Origin: an uncultured Prevotellaceae bacterium
Lineage (GTDB): Bacteria; Bacteroidota; Bacteroidia; Bacteroidales; Bacteroidaceae
Length of the DNA stretch: 5,150 bases
Reading direction: 5' to 3'
Assembly (NCBI GenBank): GCA_945787625.1
Contig: CALZJL010000106.1
Location: forward strand, 1-5,150
The translations under genes and the position numbers were made by a program. A model generated the notes under the pieces. That model did not search any database, had not been told where the DNA came from, and saw only the letters and a program-made list of their open reading frames with translations. Positions 1 through 5,150 of this stretch are shown one piece after another; position 1 is the first letter of the stretch; every line of letters begins with the position of its first letter.

Positions 1-36
1 GTTTTTGCGAATTGGAAACCTCAAATTGTGTCTTGA
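1..36 (+). CDS. Possible 3' end of an upstream coding sequence (partial)
   Basis: Reading from base 1 gives eleven sense codons, ending in the residues VFANWKPQIVS, and then TGA at 34-36. The stop overlaps a TTG codon at 33-35 that is a good start for the next gene, forming TTGA, which resembles the ATGA junction used further along at 2054-2057. This arrangement is what suggests a real gene end; the eleven residues are too few to identify a family. From memory of Bacteroidales gene order, a type III pantothenate kinase (CoaX) often precedes this barrel/lptC cluster, but nothing in these codons proves that. If the barrel gene instead starts upstream of the window, this reading frame would be meaningless. 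Confidence 0.3.
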   Translation, partial: VFANWKPQIVS

Positions 37-1361
37 GAAGGTGTCTTTTGGCTTTTGCCGTTGTGGTGCTTTCTACCTTATATATACGAGCTCAGCACGC
101 TGGTTGCAACTCGTCTTATTCAAGATTCGGACTTGGTTTGTTAAGCGATGAGTCTCAGACATGGAATCGCTCCATGGGTGGTGTGGGCGTAGCTTTGCCC
201 TCCAACTCACGACTCAGCACGCTCAATCCAGCTTCGTACGCTTATATTGACTCTCTGAGTTTCATACTCGACGCCGGTATGACAGCAGGATTCGGACGAG
301 TGTCGCAGAGTGGGTCGGGCAAGAATGTGCGCAATGTGAGCCTCGACTATGTCACCGCTGGATTCCGACTCCGCAAGGGGCTGGGTATGACTATTGGATT
401 CCGTCCATACACCGTGGTGGGATACAATTTCGTCAAGAATGATGACGAGAAGTTTCGCGATGAGATTTCGTCAGCTCTGATTGAGAGTTATACCCAGTAC
501 AATGGTTCGGGAGGTCTGAACCGCGCCTTTGCCGGCATCGGCTGGCGTCCGTTCTCACGTTTGAGTGTCGGTGCCGAAGTAAGCATACTTTGGGGCAGTT
601 ATGCTCACGAAGTGAAGCAGTATACGGCAAGCAATTCAAGTGTGAGTTCGTCGTTCAACAGTCTCTACCTGCTACACGGCTCCTCGATTACTTCGTATAT
701 GGTAGGATTTGGTGCCCAATACGCCTTTCGCATCAGCCCTACGGATTTTCTCTCTGTGGGAGCGACTTGCTCGGTAGGGCACAACGTGGGTGGCACAGCA
801 TACCTGTATCGCGGTATGGACGGCAGTTCGTCTACGTCGCTCGTCGCTCCGAGTGACTCCGTAGTGAGCGGTATAGACATTCCCTGGACGGCTAAAGGCG
901 GTGTGGCATGGCATCACAAGAACAATCTGATTGTCTCAGCAGACTTTGCATACCAAGGTTGGGGCTCGTGTCTGTTCCCCACGGTTACGGAAGGCAACAA
1001 GTATGCAGCATCGTCCGAGACCTATCGCGACTCTTACGGCGTGCGGCTCGGTACGGAATATATCCCAGACCCTCGCGAACTTCACAAGTTTTTCAAGCGT
1101 ATGCGCTATCGCGCCGGTTTCTCATACACCTCCTCTTCCATAAGGGTCAATGGCATCAACTGCCCAGCCGAGTTTACGGCGAGCATTGGTGTAGGAGTGC
1201 CTATCATAAACCGCATAAACAGTCGCTCGGTCGTAAATGTGGGTCTGCAATACGTGGGTCGACCTACGGGCAACAACGGGCTTGTCAAGGAGAATTTTTT
1301 TATGATCAATATCGGACTCAACTTCAATGAGCGTTGGTTCATGAAATTCAAGATTCAGTAG
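33..1361 (+). CDS. Probable outer-membrane beta-barrel protein (FadL/PorV-like, unnamed)
   Basis: I do not recognise a named gene. The product is a secreted protein of about 442 residues, probably an outer-membrane barrel. From TTG 33 it has a compact signal peptide: RR at 2-3, a hydrophobic core at about 4-17, and likely cleavage after Ala20 (IRA|Q). The mature part begins with SRFGLG (30-35), SMGGVGVAL (47-55) and NPASY (65-69), a pattern shared by the FadL/OmpP1 and PorV/PorQ-like barrels of Bacteroidetes. The rest alternates aromatic/hydrophobic and polar residues with many Gly-turn segments, as expected of amphipathic strands. The C-terminus NERWFMKFKIQ resembles ends I recall from related Bacteroidetes barrels. 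The frame has no stop back to base 3 and no in-frame ATG before the signal peptide. A TTG at 12 or a start upstream of the window is therefore also possible; I prefer 33 because it overlaps a TGA and gives the best signal peptide. lptC follows after 12 bases, suggesting co-transcription. The substrate or role is unknown. Confidence 0.8.
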   Translation: MRRCLLAFAVVVLSTLYIRAQHAGCNSSYSRFGLGLLSDESQTWNRSMGGVGVALPSNSRLSTLNPASYAYIDSLSFILDAGMTAGFGRVSQSGSGKNVRNVSLDYVTAGFRLRKGLGMTIGFRPYTVVGYNFVKNDDEKFRDEISSALIESYTQYNGSGGLNRAFAGIGWRPFSRLSVGAEVSILWGSYAHEVKQYTASNSSVSSSFNSLYLLHGSSITSYMVGFGAQYAFRISPTDFLSVGATCSVGHNVGGTAYLYRGMDGSSSTSLVAPSDSVVSGIDIPWTAKGGVAWHHKNNLIVSADFAYQGWGSCLFPTVTEGNKYAASSETYRDSYGVRLGTEYIPDPRELHKFFKRMRYRAGFSYTSSSIRVNGINCPAEFTASIGVGVPIINRINSRSVVNVGLQYVGRPTGNNGLVKENFFMINIGLNFNERWFMKFKIQ

Positions 1362-1373
1362 CAAACGGCAGTT

Positions 1374-2057
1374 ATGGACTATTACTCGCGGCGCGTGCCG
1401 CTATATATATTTTCACTCTTTATCGCCTTGACATCGACTCTCTCGTGTAGCGAGGCGGTGGAACATACGGCTGAGGCCGTCAGCTCGCAAGACTCTCTCC
1501 CTTTTATGCATTCGGTGGGCGTGAGTACGCTCATTTCTGACTCTGGAGTGATACGCTATCATTTGGTGGCAGAGGAGTGGGACATCTATATGCCCGACAA
1601 CAGTCAGGCCACATGGAAGTTCTACAAAGGTCTGCTCATGACAAGACTGGACGACAAGTTTCATGTCGACCTTCACGTACAGGCCGATACAGCCTTCCTC
1701 CACGAGCAACGGTTGTGGGAGTTGAGAGGGCGTGTCAAGGTGAGAAACGTCGAAGGCACAGTCTTCCTTACCGAGCAACTATGGTGGGATCTCAACAAGC
1801 ACGAGATGTGGAACCACACCGACATGACGATAATCTCCCCCGAGCGCACCCTCCGAGGTACAGAGTTTCGCAGCAATGAACAGATGACCCGCTACTCAGT
1901 AGCAAACTCCGTCGGCGACTTCCCCGTGTCGGACACAGACGAAGCCACGCCAGAGACACCAACTAACGGGACGCCCCCCGACTCTGCCTCGGCAGAGCCA
2001 GTATTCTCTCCGATGGCACCCGCCCCTGACAAACGACAATTCGTAAAGACAAAATGA
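1374..2057 (+). CDS. lptC: LPS export system periplasmic protein LptC, probable lipoprotein
   Basis: LptC links the inner-membrane LptB2FG ABC transporter to the LptA bridge that carries lipopolysaccharide across the periplasm. The 227-residue product starts with RR (6-7), a hydrophobic stretch (8-23) and Cys25 in the context TLSC. That is a relaxed lipobox, so a lipid anchor rather than the transmembrane helix of Enterobacteria is likely. The OstA/LptC-type beta-jellyroll spans about 45-185, with recognisable segments WKFYKGLLMTRLDDKF (81-96), VQADTAFLHE (102-111), WELRGRVKVRNVEGTVFLTEQLWWD (from 115) and LRGTEFRSNEQM (160-171). Residues 186-227 form a Pro/Thr/Ser/Glu/Asp-rich tail that appears disordered and lies outside the fold. 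The ATG at 1374 is the first start after the barrel stop and gives a good signal peptide; no Shine-Dalgarno sequence precedes it. The stop overlaps the next ATG by four bases, so translation is probably coupled. The family call is confident; lipidation is inferred. Confidence 0.85.
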   Translation: MDYYSRRVPLYIFSLFIALTSTLSCSEAVEHTAEAVSSQDSLPFMHSVGVSTLISDSGVIRYHLVAEEWDIYMPDNSQATWKFYKGLLMTRLDDKFHVDLHVQADTAFLHEQRLWELRGRVKVRNVEGTVFLTEQLWWDLNKHEMWNHTDMTIISPERTLRGTEFRSNEQMTRYSVANSVGDFPVSDTDEATPETPTNGTPPDSASAEPVFSPMAPAPDKRQFVKTK

Positions 2058-3292
2058 CGACTCCTGACACTCCTACCATAATCGGCATTGCCGTTTCGCT
2101 GGCACTCTCGGGCTTCTTCTCAGGCCTGGAGATAGCCTTCGTATCGAGCAACAAGATGCTCTTTGAGGTAGAACGCGAAGAGCGCAGCCTCACATCGCGC
2201 ATCATAGACATCTTCTACCACCACCCCAACAACTTCATCTCCACCCTGCTGATCGGCAACAACATCGCGCTGGTCATCTACGGTATGCTCATGGCCAAGT
2301 TTATCGACGGGCTACTGCTACAGACGCTTGTCTCCACGGGCATAGTGCTATTCACGGGTGAGTTTCTACCCAAGACCCTGTTTCGCATCAACCCCAACCG
2401 CATGATGCGCATGTTTGCCCTGCCGGCATTGCTGTTTTACGTCGTACTATGGCCCGTGAGCAAGTTCACGAGCGGATTGTCGCGCATAGGACTGACACTT
2501 CTGGGCGTGAAGGTCAGAAAGGAAAGCCACTCTAAGGCATTCAGCAAAGTCGATCTGGACAATCTCATACAAAGCAATATTGACGGCATCGAAGACGAAG
2601 ACCAGATCGAGGAGGAAGTCAAGATGTTTCAGAACGCGCTGGACTTCAGCAGCATCAAGGTGAGAGACTGCATCGTGCCCCGCACAGAGATTGTAGCCGT
2701 AGGAACGGACGCCACATTGGGCGAAATCAGGACATCATTTGTAGACAGCGGCATCACGAAGCTCATCGTCTACAAAGAGGACATCGACAACATCATCGGT
2801 TTTCTACATTCGAGCGAATTGTTTCGGCTCACGCCCAAAGACGACTGGACCAAGTGTATTCGCGAGGTACCAATAGTACCCGAGACCATGACAGCCCAAA
2901 AGATGCTCTCAGTATTCATGACGCAGAAGAAATCGATAGCCGTCGTAGTAGATGAGTTTGGCGGAACCTCAGGTATCGTCACCGTAGAAGACCTTGTAGA
3001 AGAAATCTTTGGCGACATTCAAGACGAACACGACACCACAAACTACATAGCCAAGAAGCTACCAGGCGGAGAATACCATCTCTCCGCGCGACTTGAGATT
3101 GAAACAGCCAATGAGAAACTCGACATAGACCTACCCGAGAGCGATGACTACCAGACCGTAGGCGGTTGGATACTACACGAGTACCAAAGTTTCCCGAAGC
3201 TCAATGAAGTCGTAGAGCTGGACAAATGGAACGTCAAAGTGATACGCAAGACGCCGACAAAAATCGAGGAAGTGCTACTCACGAGAAAGTAG
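2054..3292 (+). CDS. CNNM/DUF21 and CBS-domain membrane protein (HlyC/CorC family)
   Basis: This 412-residue protein has the full three-part architecture of the family. An N-terminal CNNM (DUF21) membrane domain covers about 1-150: LSGFFSGLEIAFVSSN (18-33), the conserved NN at 69-70 in the second helix, and GEFLPK (102-107), with further hydrophobic segments at 87-101 and 120-135. A linker rich in acidic residues (178-190) follows. The CBS pair begins at VRDCIVPRTEI (203-213) and runs to about 327; its second half carries the highly conserved VVDEFGGTSGIVTVEDLVEE (298-317) and GDIQDEHD (320-327). A CorC/HlyC C-terminal domain occupies about 340-410. Related proteins are inner-membrane Mg2+/Co2+ transporters or exporters whose CBS pair senses adenine nucleotide; the label 'hemolysin' is historical. 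Gliding Bacteroidetes have a GldE paralogue of the same build, so database names vary. The start is the ATG in the ATGA overlap with lptC. The ion carried is inferred from the family. No truncation is seen. Confidence 0.92.
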   Translation: MTTPDTPTIIGIAVSLALSGFFSGLEIAFVSSNKMLFEVEREERSLTSRIIDIFYHHPNNFISTLLIGNNIALVIYGMLMAKFIDGLLLQTLVSTGIVLFTGEFLPKTLFRINPNRMMRMFALPALLFYVVLWPVSKFTSGLSRIGLTLLGVKVRKESHSKAFSKVDLDNLIQSNIDGIEDEDQIEEEVKMFQNALDFSSIKVRDCIVPRTEIVAVGTDATLGEIRTSFVDSGITKLIVYKEDIDNIIGFLHSSELFRLTPKDDWTKCIREVPIVPETMTAQKMLSVFMTQKKSIAVVVDEFGGTSGIVTVEDLVEEIFGDIQDEHDTTNYIAKKLPGGEYHLSARLEIETANEKLDIDLPESDDYQTVGGWILHEYQSFPKLNEVVELDKWNVKVIRKTPTKIEEVLLTRK

Positions 3293-3314
3293 AGAGAATT
3301 TTTGGGTAGCTAAG

Positions 3315-3345
3315 TTTGAATTGTGAGTTTTTTTTGCTATCTTTG
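3315..3345 (+). promoter_or_regulatory. Bacteroidetes-type sigma-ABfr promoter
   Basis: TTTG at 3315-3318 is followed after 19 bases by TATCTTTG at 3338-3345, an exact match to the Bacteroidetes consensus TTTG (-33) and TAnnTTTG (-7). The spacing is within the usual range for the primary sigma factor of this phylum. Transcription would be expected to start a few bases downstream, near 3350-3353, giving a leader of roughly 80 bases before the ATG at 3430. The match to both elements and its location in the only intergenic gap make this a strong prediction, though the start site is inferred. Confidence 0.8.
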
Positions 3346-3353
3346 TGCGCGTT

Positions 3354-3375
3354 TACGCATTAATCAGCGTATGCG
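3354..3375 (+). promoter_or_regulatory. Small dyad at the predicted 5' end of the leader
   Basis: TACGC at 3354-3358 can pair with GCGTA at 3367-3371 (8-base loop). Alternatively CGCAT at 3356-3360 can pair with ATGCG at 3371-3375 (10-base loop). The two pairings are mutually exclusive and only five base pairs each. They lie just after the predicted transcription start, so they could form a small 5' stem protecting the mRNA, but the symmetry may also be chance. It is not followed by a U run, so it is not a terminator. Confidence 0.25.
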
Positions 3376-3392
3376 GCAGACATTTCTGTAGG

Positions 3393-3427
3393 ATAAACAA
3401 TATAAAAACAAATAACAAAAAAGCAAA
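3393..3427 (+). promoter_or_regulatory. A-rich translation-initiation leader, no Shine-Dalgarno
   Basis: The 35 bases ending just before the ATG at 3430 are overwhelmingly A, with scattered C and T, and only two G. No AGGAGG-like sequence is present. Bacteroidetes ribosomes make little use of Shine-Dalgarno pairing, and A-rich, unstructured leaders are associated with efficient initiation in this group. With an A at -3, this leader fits a highly translated gene and supports the choice of 3430 as the start. Confidence 0.5.
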
Positions 3428-3429
3428 TT

Positions 3430-5150
3430 ATGGCAGCTTTACAAAAAGTAAGAAATGCCGGACCGTTTGTAGTCGGAGCCCTGTTTTTAGGTCTGTTGGG
3501 CTTCATCGCAACGGACTGGGCAAAAGTAGTTGAGATCTTCACCAACGCAGATCGCAACACAGCAGGTATCGTAAACGGCAACGATATCAGCGTAACTGAT
3601 TTTAACAAGCTCGTAGACGAGTACACCGATGTAGTCAAGGCTACACAAGGTCTGAGCAACCTCACCGACGACCAGATGCAGAACCTGCGCGATCAGGTGT
3701 GGAACAACTACGTACAGAACCAGCTCATCGCCGAGGAGGCCGACAAGCTTGGTCTCACCGTGACCGACGCAGAGTTGCAGAACATCATCAGCACAGGAGC
3801 GAGCCCCATGCTCCAGCAGACACCCTTCGTCAATCAGAAGGGACAGTTTGACGCCAACGCGCTGAAAGGCTTCCTCGCAGAGTACGACAAAGCCAAGAAT
3901 GAGGCCGACGCACAAATACTGGAGCAGTACCAGACCATCTACAACTGGTGGAAATTTGTAGAGAAGACCGTACGCCAGCAGACACTCGTACAGAAATACC
4001 AATCACTTCTGGCCAATTGCATCATGTCAAACAAAGTCCTGGCCGAGAAGAGCTTCAACGAGCGACAGACCAAAGCCGAAGCCCTCGTGGCAGCAGTACC
4101 ATTCTCAAGCATCAAGGACAGCGAAATCGAAGTCAGCGACAACGAGCTCAAGGCCAAGTATGACGAGATGAAGGAAGTCTTCGTATCAGACCAGGAGATG
4201 CGCGAGATCAAGTATATCGACATCGCCGTCAAGGCCAGCAAGGAAGACGAGAAGGCTCTCAACGCCGAAATGGACGACTACGCCGCCCAGCTCAAGTCAG
4301 GAGTAGAGTCAGCCAAAATCGTACGCGAATCGCAGTCACTCGTTTCATACTGCGCCATGCCCGTGAGCGCCAAGGCACTTCCCCGCGATGTCGCAAGCAA
4401 GGCCGAGGAGATGTCAGAAGGAGACATCACCGGTCCATACTACACCCCTGGTGACAACACGATGAACCTCGTCCGCCTCAACGCCATCGTATACACCCCC
4501 GACAGCGTAGAGTATCGCACCATCGGCTGTCCTGGCGCAGACATGGCAGCAGCTGAGGCAACGGCCGACAGCATCATCAATGCAGTCAACGCAGGTGCCC
4601 CATTTGACTCTATCGCCGCCAAGTATTCACAGCCAGCACAGAAACAGTGGCTCACCTCCGCCCAGTACGACGGCTCCACCATCGACGACAACAACAAGAA
4701 GTTCCTCACCGCACTCACGACATCTCCTGCTGGCAGTCTGAAGAAAGTAATCCTCGACGGCCAAGGAGTACTCGTAGTAAACGTGCTCAACACCCGCAAC
4801 GTCATCAAGAAGTACGACATCGCCGTCATCAAGCGCAGCATAGACTTCTCAAAAGACACATACAACAAGACCTTCAACGATTTCTCATCATTCCTCGCCG
4901 GCAAGAACGCCGCCGACATCGAAGCTGAGGCACAGAAGGCCGGATATACCGTCAACACCCTCCCCTCCATCGCCTCAAGCGCACACAACGTAGCCGGCAT
5001 CGCCAGCACACGCGATGCACTGCGCTGGATCTTCAACAGCAAGACCAAGGTCGGCGATGTAAGCCCCCTCTACGAGTGCGGCAACAATGACCACCTCCTC
5101 TGCATCACCCTCTCAGCCATACACAAGAAAGGCTATCTCGCATGGGACGA
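3430..5150 (+). CDS. PpiD/SurA-like peptidyl-prolyl isomerase and chaperone (3' end outside window)
   Basis: The frame is open from ATG 3430 to the window edge: 573 codons and two bases with no stop. Bacteroidales relatives are about 700 residues, so perhaps 130-140 are missing. The product is an inner-membrane-anchored periplasmic folding factor. One transmembrane helix lies at about 11-28 (GPFVVGALFLGLLGFIATDW) with a basic N-terminus. A SurA_N-like chaperone domain follows at about 45-200, opening with GIVNGNDISVTDFNKLVDEY (46-65) and including PMLQQTPFVNQKGQFD. Two parvulin-like modules come next: about 256-354 (REIKYIDIAV start, LVRLNAIV end) and about 360-465 (VEYRTIGC start, VLVVNVLNTRN end). 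A further region follows, with ALRWIFNS and a GDVSPLYE segment before the cut. The catalytic-type His of the first parvulin strand is not evident, so holdase function may dominate over isomerase activity, as reported for E. coli PpiD. It has its own promoter and an A-rich leader; codons end strongly in C or G (AAC, GAC, ATC, CTC, GCC, AAG), suggesting high expression. The identification rests on the start region and domain order. Confidence 0.9.
   Translation, partial: MAALQKVRNAGPFVVGALFLGLLGFIATDWAKVVEIFTNADRNTAGIVNGNDISVTDFNKLVDEYTDVVKATQGLSNLTDDQMQNLRDQVWNNYVQNQLIAEEADKLGLTVTDAELQNIISTGASPMLQQTPFVNQKGQFDANALKGFLAEYDKAKNEADAQILEQYQTIYNWWKFVEKTVRQQTLVQKYQSLLANCIMSNKVLAEKSFNERQTKAEALVAAVPFSSIKDSEIEVSDNELKAKYDEMKEVFVSDQEMREIKYIDIAVKASKEDEKALNAEMDDYAAQLKSGVESAKIVRESQSLVSYCAMPVSAKALPRDVASKAEEMSEGDITGPYYTPGDNTMNLVRLNAIVYTPDSVEYRTIGCPGADMAAAEATADSIINAVNAGAPFDSIAAKYSQPAQKQWLTSAQYDGSTIDDNNKKFLTALTTSPAGSLKKVILDGQGVLVVNVLNTRNVIKKYDIAVIKRSIDFSKDTYNKTFNDFSSFLAGKNAADIEAEAQKAGYTVNTLPSIASSAHNVAGIASTRDALRWIFNSKTKVGDVSPLYECGNNDHLLCITLSAIHKKGYLAWD

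Larger units (their letters stand above)
3293..3429 (+). promoter_or_regulatory. Intergenic region with promoter and leader of the chaperone gene
   Basis: This is the only sizeable gap in the window (137 bases). It contains the promoter at 3315-3345, a T8 run at 3328-3335 inside the promoter spacer, a short dyad near the expected 5' end of the transcript, and an A-rich stretch running up to the ATG at 3430. I found no convincing rho-independent terminator after the stop at 3292, so read-through from the upstream operon into the last gene remains possible in addition to its own promoter. Confidence 0.6.

Noticed and set aside
908..1330. Alternative + frame of 140 codons inside the barrel gene
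   Set aside because: It is out of frame with the barrel, which continues without disruption to a typical C-terminus; the product is Arg/Ser/Gln-rich shadow sequence.
1413..1778. Antisense open frame of 121 codons opposite lptC
   Set aside because: The + strand matches LptC throughout, with signal sequence and fold motifs; the antisense translation is Cys/His/Arg-rich and unstructured.
3293..3336. Rho-independent terminator before the T8 run
   Set aside because: No GC-rich stem precedes the T run; only the 6-base palindrome TAGCTA (3307-3312) is present, and the T run is part of the promoter spacer.
3346..3429. Riboswitch in the leader of the chaperone gene
   Set aside because: The leader is only about 80 bases, mostly A-rich and unstructured, with one five-pair dyad; there is no resemblance to a known aptamer.
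3487..4002. Antisense open frame of 171 codons on the - strand
   Set aside because: It lies wholly within the chaperone gene and is rich in Leu/Val/Cys/Tyr as expected from the complement of biased codons; no domain or start context supports it.
4440..5048. Antisense open frame of 202 codons on the - strand
   Set aside because: The sense strand encodes a continuous chaperone frame here. The antisense product is a Ser/Ala/Leu/Met-rich shadow without recognisable motifs.
1..5150. A novel defence, mobile or RNA-guided system
   Set aside because: No repeats, integrases, transposases, nucleases, tRNA genes or atypical composition are seen; all genes belong to conserved envelope-related families in a normal operon layout.

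Overview
The window looks like the chromosome of a Bacteroidales bacterium. Four things point there: the gene order and protein families (outer-membrane barrel, LptC, CNNM/CBS-domain protein, large PpiD/SurA-like chaperone); a textbook Bacteroidetes promoter of the TTTG / TAnnTTTG type; the absence of Shine-Dalgarno sequences, with an A-rich leader before the one gene that starts its own transcript; and a barrel C-terminus of the ERWF type familiar from this phylum. The roughly balanced base composition would fit a Prevotellaceae- or Muribaculaceae-like lineage better than an AT-rich one, but the genus cannot be fixed from this stretch. All genes lie on the + strand; I see no RNA genes, mobile elements or CRISPR arrays.

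Layout: bases 1-36 may be the last codons of an upstream gene. A secreted, probable outer-membrane beta-barrel protein follows (about 33-1361), then a probable LptC lipoprotein (1374-2057), then a CNNM/CBS-domain (HlyC/CorC-type) membrane protein (2054-3292). Gaps are 12 bases or a 4-base ATGA overlap, so these read as one operon with coupled translation. A 137-base intergenic region (3293-3429) holds a strong candidate promoter, an approximately 80-base leader and an A-rich translation-initiation region. The last gene (3430 to beyond 5150) encodes a membrane-anchored periplasmic PpiD/SurA-like peptidyl-prolyl isomerase/chaperone. It is open to the end of the window, which cuts it.

Taken together, this is an envelope-biogenesis neighbourhood: LPS transport (LptC), an outer-membrane barrel, an inner-membrane divalent-cation transporter-like protein, and a periplasmic folding factor with its own strong promoter and highly biased codon use. 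I did not find a novel defence, mobile or RNA system. The points most worth checking are the serial degenerate parvulin-like modules of the last gene, the low-complexity tail on LptC, the TTGA start/stop overlap at the left edge, and the leader of the last gene.
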